This document shows, piece after piece, positions 47,779 through 59,158 of a stretch of 64,000 nt of DNA. The DNA is taken from positions 51,516,265 through 51,580,264 of the forward strand of contig CM042087.1 of the NCBI GenBank assembly GCA_023512835.1. The letters run 5' to 3'. A model generated the notes under the pieces. The model was not told the DNA's origin. It saw only the letters and a list, made by a program, of their open reading frames with translations, and did not search any database. The first letter of the stretch is position 1. The number at the start of each line of letters is the position of its first letter. The stretch is from Taxillus chinensis (lineage: Eukaryota > Streptophyta > Magnoliopsida > Santalales > Loranthaceae). The position numbers were made by a program, and so were the translations under genes.

Positions 47779-50359
47779 TCAATGAGAGGGATACACACCG
47801 AGGCTAGCTCGATGTTGCTTAAACAATTCTCGTGACAGAGGCTTAGTAAATATGTCGGCTATTTGTTGGGTGCGACTACAAAGTCCAAGCTGAATAATCT
47901 TCCTCTCCACTTTTTCTCTCGGAAAATGATACCCGATGTCGATGTGCTTACACCTGGAATGATGAACACTATTCTTACTCGGATTTATGGCACTTTGATT
48001 GTCACATTTTATCACGGTTGTTCCTGTAACTCCCTTAATCAAGTCTCTAAGTCGTCTCTTCATCCAGATTACCCGAGTGCATCTTGAAGCTCGCTGCTAT
48101 ATATTCCGCCTCTGTAGTACTCAAGGACACACTTTCCTGTTTCTTACCGAGCCAGGAAACACATCTCGTTGCCCAAAAGAATGCTCCACCGGAGGTGGAC
48201 TTTCTATCATCTCTGCAACCTGCCCAATCAGCATCACCGTAAGCAACCAAAGTCAAATCTGCATTTTCTGGATACCAAAGCCCATAATCATGGTCCCCTT
48301 CACATATCTCGAATTCGCTTCACTCGGTCATATGTGACTCTTTTGGATTAGCTTGATATCGTGCCACAAGACAAACCGCTGCATAATATCTGGTCGTGTG
48401 GCTGTCAAGTATAATAAACTACCGATCATGCTCCTATAGAGCTTGTTCCATACTTGGACCATCTTCATCCTTAGAAATCGACACCTACCTCCATAGGGGT
48501 AGAAATGGGCTTATAATCACCCATTCCAAACTTCATCAGCATGTCTCTAGTGTACTTTGCCTGTGATAAGAATATGCCATTCTTTCTCGTTCAACTTGCA
48601 GACCCAAAAAGTATGATAGCTCTCCTATCATAGACATCTCAAATTCTGCTGCATTAATTCCAAAACCGCTTGCACATATTTTCAACATCCACTGGCAAAT
48701 ATTATATCAACCACATATACAATGACTACTAGCTGGCCTCTATCACTCTTCCTGATATACAAGTTGCTGTCCATTGTTCCTTTCTTGAACCGAAGTCTTC
48801 CAAGATACTTATCCGACCTTGAATACCAAGCTCGTGGTGCCTGTTTCAAGCCATACGAGCTTTCTTCAACCTCGCATACCTTGGTTTCATCATCTCCAAG
48901 TATGAAACCATCTGGTCGTTCCATATAAACTTCTTCTTCAAGATCTCCATTCAAGAAGGCTGACTTCACATCCATCGAAAAATCTTATATTTTAGATGTG
49001 CGTCATTGCCAAAAACATTCGAACACTTTCTAGCCTTGCAACAGGGAAAAAGTTTCATCAAAGTCAACTCCTTCCACCGTGAATAACCTTTACGGACTAG
49101 TCGTGCTTTATTTCGAATGATTTTGCCATCCTCATTCATTTTGTTTCGTAGACCCATTTGCGGCCAATCACATTTTTGTTCTTCGGTCTTTCCACTAGCT
49201 CCCATGTGTTGTTTTTCTCAATTTGATCGAGCTCCTCATTCATAGCTTTGATCCAAAAGGGATCATCTTGAGCCTCTCCAACAGATGTAGGCTCAACTTG
49301 TGATATTAAAGTCGTAGCTTGAATTTGTCTTCTTGTTCTCACCTGGTGCATTGGCATCACCAATGATTTGTGTTCTACCAGCCTCTACCACTTGAGAGTT
49401 CGCTGAACTCTTCTTTCTTCTAGATTTGTGATTACGTAGTATCGACCTTCTATCTCGAATCACTATCACCGCCTAAGCCTGCCACTTCCTTATCTTCATT
49501 GGTAGTAGTCGTGGTAGACTCTGCTTCTTCTCCTAGTGGATCATCAACCTTTATTGTTGTGGTCTCTTCTGAGTTCTGTATCTCCACAACCTTCACATCA
49601 CAACTCTCAACCAACTTCTGTAACCGATAATTATAAACCTTGTATGCTTTGCTGGTGTAAGAGTAACCCAAAAACATCCCTTTATCGACTTTCTTATCAA
49701 ACTTGCCGATAGGATCCTTCCTCTTGACATAACATGGGCTTCCAAACACTCGAAGTGTTTCCTTGTTGCTTTATACCCATACCATAATTCATATGGAGTC
49801 TTGGTAGAATTAGACCTTAACAAGGTTCTGTTTTGCATATACACCGCAACCTGTGTGGCCTCCTTCCAAAATCTTTGTGGAACATTATTATCTATCATCA
49901 TAGTTCTTGCCATTTCCACAATCCTCTGTTTTTCCTTTCTACCACTCCATTTTGTTGTGGTGTTCGACGCTAGATTTTTGATGGAGAATCCCATACTTTG
50001 CCAAATAAGCCTCAAACTCTCCAGGATGTGAACTCACTACCATGATCGACCTCAATGCTTTTATTTTAACCCCAAGCTGATTTTCTACTCTCTTCTTGTA
50101 GTCCTTGAAGCATCCTGAATGCATCACTCTTGTGCTTGAGATGAATAATAGTAGTCGACCCTCTGAAGTCATCAATTAATAACATAAAGTACCTCTCGCC
50201 ATCGGTACCTTTGGTTCTCATAGGTCCACATAAATCAGTGTGTATTAGACTCAAGCAAACTTGAGTGTTGTGCTCCTTTGGTTTGTGCACTATACTTGTT
50301 TGCTTTCCTTCTTGACAAACACCACACACCGTATCTCTATCTCTCTGGAGATCAGGCAA
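47779..50359 (-). pseudogene. copia-2 integrase, reverse transcriptase and RNase H
   Basis: Minus strand: integrase with CGVCQEGKQTSIVHKP (about 50330), LSLIHTDLCGPMRTKGTDGE and YFMLLIDDFRGSTTI, and the DHGGEF-equivalent area near 50030. RT starts near 49260 with WIKAMNEELDQIEKNNTWEL and continues to MDVKSAFLNGDLEEEVYMER (48975). RNase H shows GDADWAGCRDDRKSTSGGAF, SLSTTEAEYIAAS and FTKPLSRELF (48250-47830). Several frameshifts. Confidence 0.92.
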
Positions 50360-50451
50360 ATCTGCCTTGCTGATTAGTTACTAGGGCTCTCATATTTTTC
50401 TGATTTAGGTGCCCTAATCTCCTATGCCATAGCTTATTCTCATCTGCTTTG

Positions 50452-52740
50452 CTAAAAACAGCAAGTCTCTTCATTTGTACCTTGAATATGGTACAAGTTT
50501 CCATCTGTCCTCTTGCCTCTAGCAATCACATCTGTTGATCCCTTCTTCTTGATTAGACAGCTTTTGTTAGTAAAAATAACATCATGTCCATCATCACATA
50601 GTTGGTCGACACTCAACAAATCGTGTCTTAACAATTCAACCAGATACACATTTTTCGATGCAAGTGATTGCCTCTAATTTTTGCTTTTCCTTTCCCTCGA
50701 TTTGCGGTAACCCATTGTCACCAAATTTGATTGTGCCACTGCTCTTCTCTCGTAGATAAATTCGAAGCTTCCTATTCCCAGTCATGTGTGATGTACAACC
50801 ACTGTCTAGTATCCAAGTCGTATCATTGCTTATCTGCCTTTAATGCTACCTCGCCTACATTAGCTTTCTCTTTTGGCCTATACTCCATCTTGTTAGATGA
50901 AGGTTTTATAACGTTTGTCACCTGCTGAGTTCTCACGACCTTAACATCAACTCCATTATGTACTTTCTCTGTGCTTGTTGATGTTGCTCCTTTGGGATCT
51001 GTCCTAGTATAATGGTCATGCATCTTCTAGCCATGTGACCCTTCTTACCACACCTGTAGATAAATATAAGCCAAACCGAACCTATGCCCCTGCTTCTGCC
51101 GGGTTCTATTACATTGCTCGGATTTGTGTCCTTGCAACCCACAACCGAAACAATACCCTTCAAATCTTCTAATCCTTTGAACTCCATGTTCGGGGCTTGC
51201 CTCATATTAACAATGGTAGTCTTCTTCGATTCACGATTGTCTTTGGCTTTTCAACTTGCTTTGACACCGCCTAGTGGTTTCACTACATTTGCCTTTGATT
51301 TTGGCTTCTTGATCATCAATTCTAATTTCCCTTGCTTTTGAGCTTTCTGGATTTGTAGACTCTTTCTTTTGCAGTTGCATCCTAAGCTCACAAACCTTAG
51401 CCTCCAATCGCTCGGCATTTAATCTTCCTAATTCAAGTTCTTTAGTGAGATCATCTACGATCTTGATATACTCTTCAATCTTCACTTTTGATTCCATCAA
51501 CGATCTCTGGAATCATCAAAAAGAACTTCAACTGCTTTCTTCTCTTTCTTCAGAGATTTAATTGTGGCCCTCTGTTCAATAATCTTCTTCGAGCTCGATT
51601 CGAGTTCCTCTCCAAAGTCATACTCTAGTTCTTCCTCTTGTGAAGGTTTATCTTCTTCCTGACTCTGTTGCTCGCATGGACACCATAAATACTTGTTCTT
51701 CAATAGCATCTCGATGCCTCCTCCTCGGTTGAACTTGAATCATCCAAAACAAGCACTAAGATAGTTTCTTAGTTTGTTCAGCTTCCTTTCTTTGTTTGTT
51801 TGCTCTTCTTCTGGAAATATGGCTTCTTTTCCCGTATCGATCATCATTAACATTTTTCTCCTTTGTATCCAACTTCTCACTTGGACACTCTTGAGCAAAA
51901 TGTCCACGGCCTCCACAATTGAAGCATGTCACGGTAGACTTATCCTTTCCTTTGCTTTTGGACTTGTCTTCTTTCTGAATTTTCTAGATAGCAAAGCCTG
52001 TAGCAACTCCTCTTCTCTATCAGTGTCATCTCCCTTGGTAGATGCATCTTCTTGGATAAGTTTAGCTTTTCCCTTTTTGGCATGAAAAGCTATCTCTGCT
52101 GGCTCCTCTTTCTTTTTCTTTGAAGATTCACCATAGCCTGCTACCCTCATCTCATATGCAACCAATGTGCTTCTCAATCCATCCAATGTCATGATCTCAT
52201 ATTGTCCACTTTCTTCTATAGCCGACACCTTGGGATTGTACACACTGGCAATGATCTCAAAATTTTCTTTACAATTTCAAAGTCACTAATCTCATATCCA
52301 TGCCCTCTGCACAGGTTGATTATGTCATGCACTCTGTTAAAGAAGTCTTCCAACCGATCAAATTTTGTCATCTTCAAAGCTTCATATTGAGCTTTGTACA
52401 CCGTAACTTCGCCTCTATGACCTTAGTGTCACCTTCATGAACATCTCTTGGTTTGTTCCACATATCAAAGGCTGTCTCACACCGCAACACCCTTGAATAC
52501 TCATTTTGAGATAAGGCAGCCACAATAAAATGTCGTGCCTTAGCATCAGCCTCATAGCTTCTTCGATCAGCATCATTCCGGATTTTAGGGCTCTTCGACA
52601 TGTATACTTGGTAGATATTGCTTGAGAAACAAAAATACCTTGAGCAACAAGATACTTCAACATCCTACCCTTCCATCTCGATAGTTTGTACCATCAAAAC
52701 TTGGTATAGCTGTTCTAATACTCATACTAGAAAGATCCAT
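50452..52740 (-). pseudogene. copia-2 gag and protease
   Basis: Gag starts at the ATG at 52738-52740 (MDLSSMSIRTAIPSFDGTNY), 69 bp after the primer site. It contains the copia UBN2-type gag core (FDRLEDFFNRVHDIINL, KKILRSLP; 52350-52220), a CCHC knuckle CFNCGGRGHFAQEC (51928-51887) and long charged, Lys/Glu-rich stretches (51700-51270) that look coiled-coil. A second knuckle-like CGKKGHMARRC lies at about 51060-51020. The protease motif WILDSGCTSHMTGN is at 50818-50777. Frameshifts split it into at least six pieces. Confidence 0.88.
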
Positions 52741-52808
52741 CACCTAAGAATAAAAACAAACACCTCTTGTGCAGATCTAAACCAGGCTGTCAAGCCTATC
52801 AGGTTTCA

Positions 52809-52824
52809 CCTTGCTCCGATACCA
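52809..52824 (-). other. copia-2 primer-binding site
   Basis: Minus strand TGGTATCGGAGCAAGG, complementary to initiator tRNA-Met with one mismatch in the first twelve bases, two bases after the 5' LTR. Confidence 0.92.
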
Positions 52825-52826
52825 AT

Positions 52827-54435
52827 TGAAATTCCCAGGACACGCACCAGGAGAGGGGGGGGGGGGGTGAATCAGGTGTATCAATTTAATTTTTACCCCT
52901 TTTCTTATTTACCCCCGATGATCTCTTTAGTCAACTCAATTTCTGTGTTTGTATGCCAAATAAAAAGAAACAACAAAGACAAGGCACACAACAATTACGT
53001 GGTTCACCCTACAATGTGTAGAGCTACGTCCACGGCGTGATTAGCAATTTGCTAACCACGGAATCTCATTATGCGATTTAGGATAAGACACTACTACCCA
53101 AGGCTCACCGCCTCGATACAAGTTTAGGGTCTCGCCCTTGGGTTCACTACCCAATTACAATCTTCTCACAATCAAAACAATGACTGAATCACACCGATTC
53201 CAGCCTTACAATCATAACAAATTGATTTCTCAAATTCCACGCCCTAAACAACCAAAATGCAAGTTGATTTTGATCACCAACTTGTGAGAAATCAAAATAA
53301 GAAGCTCTTGTTGTTGTAGACTAACCCTTTAACTCTAGGGTTCTTCCTTCGACCTCTTGAATGATCGAACACGCTCCTTGTGACTGGATCTTGATCTTCA
53401 GTTGATTCACAATCACTATAGCTCTCTTTTTCTCAAATATAAACAATAAAATTCCTCTGAAGCTATCTCTCCTAACACCCACATAAGATAGGACGAAAAT
53501 TATGGTATATATATCACCATATAACCCTAATCTCCTCCCATATAATCAGCAACTAGCTCCGACCATTGATCTCTTTCTTTGAGTTAATATCCACCCTTGG
53601 ATCTAGGTTAAAGCCTCTCTCTTAACCTAATCCAAGAGCCAAATCTCCACCATGATCTATTCTTGGATATAATATTAGCCATTGGATCAAACTTATTTAA
53701 ATGAAATAATCTTAACCATTGGATCAAGCTCACCTTAATCAACAGGATCTCGGCCCATACACCTGGCGAACTCGATCTGCATGTGTTGATGTTGGTATGT
53801 TGACCATAACTTTCTCCACAGAGCTCAAATTCACTTGAAGTCAAAAGCAAAGATGTAGATCCTTAAGTCCTCTATCCACCCCTAAAATATGGTGAAATAT
53901 TGAGCTAAAAATAAACCTGTACACATCATCCTATTTGCACACGATATCATTTTAGATGGCTATTTTGACCTAGAAGAAGGTCTCAAACTTTTTCACGTGC
54001 AGAACAAAAGTTGCTCCAAATAATGTCATAAACACGTCCTCACAATTTCAGAGCAATCGGACGAGAATTGAATTTGCACGTGATATGGGCTTTTCACGTG
54101 CAGAACAAAAGTTGCTCCAAATAATGTCATAAACATGTCCTCAAAATTTCAGAGCAATCGGGCGAGAATTGAATTTGCACGTGATATGGGCTTTTCACGT
54201 GCGAGCCAAATGTGCTCCAATTTCTCTAGTGAGTCCCCCATAAACCGTAGATCAATATTGCCTTGCACGCAATATTGATTGTAGCTCCAAACTTCATTAT
54301 AATACTATTTTTGCATGTGATAATATCTCCTTCTCTGGACCTCCTCTTTCTTTCATATGGTGTAATCACAAGGTTGACAACAATGACAACAACAATCAGC
54401 ATGCCAACTCTCAACAACTCACATTGGGAATAACA
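52827..54435 (-). repeat. copia-2 5' LTR
   Basis: 1609 bp, near-identical to 45655-47261 for most of its length. At about 54100-54130 it carries a repeat of the block GCAGAACAAAAGTTGCTCC where the other LTR has a different version. Confidence 0.95.
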
Positions 54436-55617
54436 GATCCATATCTCTATAAAAAGTGTGCAAATCGAGATAATCCGGCAATGTGTGCCTGAAGAAGAAG
54501 TGTCAAGTATTCTACACCATTGTCATTCATCAGATTATACAGGACACTTTGGAGTACAAAAGACGAGTGTCTAAAGTATTACAAAGTCGCTTTTATTGGC
54601 CAACAATGTTCAAAGACACTTTTGAGTTTGTGAAAGTTTGTGATTGATGTCAAAGAATAGGAGGAATTAGTAGGCGACAAGAAATGCCTCAAACCAGGTG
54701 TTCTTCCTGTTGAGATGTTTGATTTATGGGGGATTGATTTTATGGGATCATTTCCCCCATCTAATGGATTTTCTTATATACTTCCGGTGAGTTGATTATT
54801 TGTCTAAATGGGTAGAAGTTGTACCCACCGGAACAAATGTTGCACGGTGGTTGTTAAGTTTCTTAGAAGAAATATTTTCACTAGATTTGAAACTCCACGT
54901 GCTATTATCGGTGATGAGGGAAGCCATTTCTATAATCAACTATTTGTCAAATTATTACTGAAGTATGGTGTCCAATATTGAAAATCCTTAGCTTATCATC
55001 CCCAAGCTAATGGTCACGGAAGTCTCTAACCGAGAGATTAAACAAATTTTAGAGAAGACCGTTGGAGGAAGCCGAAAGGATTGGTTTGATAGATTGGATG
55101 AAGCACTCGGGCTTATAGAACAGCGTTTAAGACACCTATTGGAATGTCACCCTATCGGTTAGTGTACGGTAAGGCATGTCATCTTCCAGTAGAATTGGAA
55201 CACAAGTCTTATTGGGTTGTGGGAAAATTCAATCTTGATCCAAAGGCTAGTGCAGAACTCCGTTTACTACAATTAAATGAACTTGATGAATTTCGGATGA
55301 ATTCTTATGGAAGCTCAAAATTATACAAAGAAAAAGCTAAGCAGTGGTATGATAAGAAAATTTCTCCAGGACATGTTCAGCTAGGACAATTAGTTCTATT
55401 GTTCAATTCACGGTTGAAGTTATTCCCTGGTAAGTTAAGATCTAAATGGGTTGGACCATATAGAGTTACTCAGGTTTATCCCTATGGTGCTTTAGAGTTG
55501 AAAACGAAGTCAGGGGACACGTTCAAAGTGACAGGTCAACGAGTAAAGCCGTACTATGGAGATTCGAAATCAATGTGCTTTGGAGCACCTTGTGTTGTTG
55601 GACTCATAATGAACTAA
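54436..55617 (+). pseudogene. Athila-1 integrase, main part
   Basis: Resumes after copia-2 with LYKKCANRDNPAMCA, then the zinc-binding HHCHSSDYTGHFGVQKT and FYWPTMFKDTFEFVKVCD (54510-54650). The core contains LWGIDFMGSFPPSNGF (54722-54770). The C-terminal part is one open frame from 55144 to 55617, [20 protein letters not shown] to [20 protein letters not shown], the normal Athila ending. Stops and frameshifts occur before 55144. Confidence 0.92.
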
Positions 55618-55759
55618 GATGGTCAAGCTATTGACCCTAAAGAAGCGCTTCATGGGAGGCAACCCATGATTTCTTAGAATTGTTTCTTTTTGTTCTCTTT
55701 TCTGTTCTTCATGAATGAGTCTTAATGCTCCATTAAAGGTGTTAAATAGTTGCATGGTG

Positions 55760-56290
55760 CAGACATTCACCAGCCGTACACATCCAAGTGGGAGTAAATG
55801 ACGTCAACTAGTGATGGATAGGTGTATTACGTGCACGATTAAGTGGCACACCAGCCGTGCAATATATTTCCGACTTAAAAGTCCATTTTGCTTTTAGTTT
55901 TGGGCTCATTATAGCCGCACGGCCCATAGATGGTCCAGCCGTGCACTTTATTATTGCCCCATGGCCGCTTTAACCTAGTTATATTGCTGTTTTTAGTCGC
56001 ACGGTTGAAGGCCACACGAGCCGTGCACGTCCTTTTTCTTCCCTAATCGATTAACTCTTGTGCGACTACATCATATAGCCACACGGTTCACGAAGACATC
56101 AGTTGTGCAACTATTCTTTGCTCCAGGATTGATCATACCTTGCGGTACCGCATATTCCCACCGCACGGTTAAGGCATCCACCGGCCGTGCGGCTATTTAT
56201 TGGTGATTTTCGACTCCAATATGGTTTTTTAGGGGGGTTTTGTTCTGCATGGTTCATCTCTCCCCGGCCGTGCAGATGTTTTAGGGTTTG
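55760..56290 (+). repeat. Array of seven hairpin-forming units between pol and env-position frame
   Basis: Seven units of about 30 nt, spaced 70-90 bp, each built as GCACGGTT, a 12-15-base loop, then CCGGCCGTGC (variants allowed). They end at about 55777, 55860, 55943, 56026, 56107, 56190 and 56274. Each unit can fold into a short GC-rich stem. Confidence 0.8.
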
Positions 56291-56613
56291 CAAGATTCAT
56301 ATTGTGCGGTGTTTCCATATATTCTCTCGGATTTGGCGATTGTGAGGATATAGAGGTTTGAAAAAAAGTCGACACATCATCTTGATCCCATAACCGATAA
56401 TGATGTTTTTGCCGAGCATGTTCTTGATTGGTCAATATTCGGACACACAAGGTTTCCCTGGAGTCAAACCGTGATTGATCGGATTCAACATCCTGGACTT
56501 CAAAGGTTAGTAGCAAACCCTTGCCCTCTCGCTTATAAATGAAATTGTTTGTTTTTATAGAACAACAGAGGTCATTCATGATGATGAGGAGACATCTATT
56601 GTAGGAAATATAT

Positions 56614-58177
56614 ATGGATCATAGGTTCGGGTTTCTATTTCTATATTTGGATCATAAGGGTTTTGGTAGGTACTTAAGTCAAATTATGAGATACCAACAC
56701 CCTATGACTCTTGGAGTTCAAATTGGGCAGCCCTATCCTAAGCGTCTTGTGCCTTCATTTCGGGGCCAGTATGGAACTTCTTTGATTTCTAATTCAGAGG
56801 TTATCAATTGGGGTTATGAGCATGGTGATATTACTCTTGCACAAAGACATGAGTTGTTAGCTAGTCTTCATTCCTCCTATAGCACTCAAGTTCCCGCCCG
56901 GTGATCCGGTTTCTTCTCCACCACGACATGTTCCTCCTCCACCAGGAATTGATCGAGAGTATGTGGACTTCTAGTTTGCCAAAATAAGGGAGCAGAGGGA
57001 GTCTTCGAGCTTGTTAAAGAAAATATTGGGAAAATTTCTGTTCCACAACAAATCAAGATCCGCTTCTCCGCAAGTGAACTCCCCATGGCATTCACCATTA
57101 CCAAAACTAGCGCCACCACCGGGTTCTCCTGTGGAGGTATCTTCAGAGAGTCCATTTCATGTGCCTAGGAAGAAAAGTGCTCAAGCTACTTCCTTTTTGG
57201 GAACTTCTTTTGGTGAGGACTCTTATCATTCAACTGGTCCATCATTTGACGCAGCGAGAACCTTTTGTTTCAACTGATCGATTCCATCTTTTCATCCTTC
57301 TTATGCTTCCTATTCTGAGTCACTATGGACACAGCCACCTACCGATCTTATTCCATATGTCACTCCACTTCGGGAATATAGACCTGCACGGTTAACAATA
57401 CCTTCCGAGCATATCCCAATGACTACACTTGAACGCCGACTGAACTTAAGCTTTCCATTGACAATGGAGGATCCAGTGTCGGTTCGTGCTTTACTACTAC
57501 TATGTTACAAGTATAGTCGAGATTCGACGGTCTACCGGTCGGCTAATAGCACTTGTGCTAGAAGACCTTCATCGTATTCGAGCACTACTTGGTTTGCCAC
57601 TTCAGATATTGATCATTTTTCTAGTATTTTAAGAAGTGTAAGCCTTCAAGATCCTGGCCGGTATCCTAACACAACCACCATGGATATCATGCCACTGGAG
57701 TTTAATGATTTTCCTACTAGTATGGATGATATGGGGGCACGACTTCGGGGGGAAGTTGGTTCTTTACGGCCTTGGTCTTCATTGACGTCTGTTCTATTTC
57801 CCATATTCATTCACCGTCATTTTGTGCTCCTTCACTTGCACCGATGGCCAAGTATGTGATGCTTTATGATTCTTATCATGGGCAAGGTTTTCCAACTCAC
57901 CGGCGTTCTTTGGCAAGTGGCTTTATTCGTCATCTTCAGAGTTTGTTGGCGTGTGAGGGTATGTTGTCCACTCGCCTTGTTTTTTCCGTGACAAATGAGT
58001 TCCAGACACCTCAACAAGTGAGACACTCATAGTTGTGGAGCATTTGTATATTATTTCATGATTGCTTTGCTTCAAGCTCGTGTGGAGTGGCAATTCGGTT
58101 CCACCTCGGAAGAGTTTGCCGCGGTTATACGTGAGATGGTCGCTCACATCCTTTATTTTTCCAGCATGCCATATTAG
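56614..58177 (+). pseudogene. Athila-1 env-position frame with Ulp1/SENP-like protease end
   Basis: Broken frame after pol where Athila elements carry an env-like gene. The first part (56614-56901) includes SEVINWGYEHGDITLAQRHE, also recognisable in Athila-2. A Pro/Ser-rich middle follows (56900-57270). The last part has the layout of C48 cysteine proteases: HRHFVLLHLH (His, about 57810), VMLYDSYHGQGF (Asp, about 57860), a Gln in FQTPQQ (about 58010) and HSCGAFVYYF (Cys, about 58035), ending SSMPY at 58177. C48 enzymes cut SUMO-like proteins; whether this one did is unknown. Frameshifts at about 57850 and 58020 and several stops break it. Confidence 0.72.
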
Positions 58178-59158
58178 GCCTTTTGAGGTCCTATTTTTCT
58201 TCTCTCTCTTTCACCGAGGACAGTGTGTCGTTTTAGTGTGGGGGGAGCAGTTTTTCTAGTTTTATTTATTTATTTTCTTATTCTTTTTATTTTGCCTACT
58301 GTTTGTTTGCTTGTGGTTATTTGTTTGTCTGTTCTATGTGGCTTTGCTCTATTAGTTTGATACTCGTTATCGGCGGCTTTTGCTTGTTTTTGCTGGGTGC
58401 TTCGGGCTGCTTGCTTATGGGTATCCACTTACTCATCTTTGGAGTTGTGAGTTTATTATATTGATATTGAGAGTTCCCTATCTTTTTATTGTGTGATTAT
58501 TCTCGGCGGTGATGCGCTTATGTGAGTAACATGTGTTGCATTATGGTGATTGGGTTGTGGCACGATTGGATAGGCTAGAGTCGACGACCACCTCGATGTG
58601 ACCTTTGTTGATGTTTTATTCGTGTTTCCTTTCCTATTCGTGATTGGCGATGGAGATCTTACGTTCACATTGACCTGTTTTATGTCGTCTCTTGTTTTGT
58701 GGCATTCCCACTATCTATGTGAGTTGTTGCGTTTGGAGCCCTTTTTGATGTTTATTTTTCGTGTCTTTGTGTATTCTCCATAGTTATTGTGAGAGATATT
58801 TGGCTATGTGGAGATATTTGATGTTAAAAAAAAACTCGGAAAGAAAGAAAAAGTGAAAAAAAAACACTAAGTTGTGAAAAAAAATAAAAAAAGTGCTATG
58901 CAATCAAGCTTGAAATCGGGTTTTGGCTATTCTTATCTTTTAGCCCGCTTTGTCGTGTTTGTCTGCCTTGTTCGTTGGCATCCGTATAGTTAGAGGGTGT
59001 GTGTTTCTGTCTTTGTTATCCTTTCAGCATCAACAAAGGACTCACCTCTCTTTGTGGTCTATGGCAAAGGTACTTTGGTGGTTTGTAGGCTGCATCACTA
59101 TAATGAGGGACTAATTGTTTACTTGCATAAGGTCTAAGCTTAAAGGGAACTTGACGAG
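58178..59158 (+). other. Athila-1 3' non-coding tail
   Basis: Contains the purine tract TGTGGGGGGAGC (58227-58238), T-rich DNA, an A-rich block with AAAAAGTG repeats (58826-58900) and, near 59140, CTTAAAGGGAACTT. The last matches the tail of Athila-2 (minus, near 60955), which places the break of Athila-1 here. Confidence 0.7.

Larger units (their letters stand above)
45655..54435 (-). mobile_element. Ty1/copia retrotransposon (copia-2), SIRE-like, 8.8 kb
   Basis: Minus strand, bounded by a perfect 5-bp target duplication GATCC (45650-45654 and 54436-54440). LTRs 45655-47261 and 52827-54435, primer site 52809-52824, polypurine tract 47262-47275. Order on the minus strand: gag with zinc knuckle, protease, integrase, RT, RNase H. 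A large gag with a coiled-coil-like charged region suggests the SIRE/Maximus lineage. Frames carry stops, so it is not autonomous. Confidence 0.96.
42898..59158 (+). mobile_element. Athila-type Ty3/gypsy element (Athila-1), 5'-truncated, host of several insertions
   Basis: Plus strand from within gag (42898), through protease, RT, RNase H and integrase, with copia-2 inserted at 45654/45655. After pol come a hairpin-repeat region (55760-56290), an env-position frame (56614-58177), a purine tract (TGTGGGGGGAGC, 58227-58238) and a non-coding tail that stops at about 59158, where the LTR of Athila-2 begins. Both LTRs are missing from the window. Confidence 0.88.
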
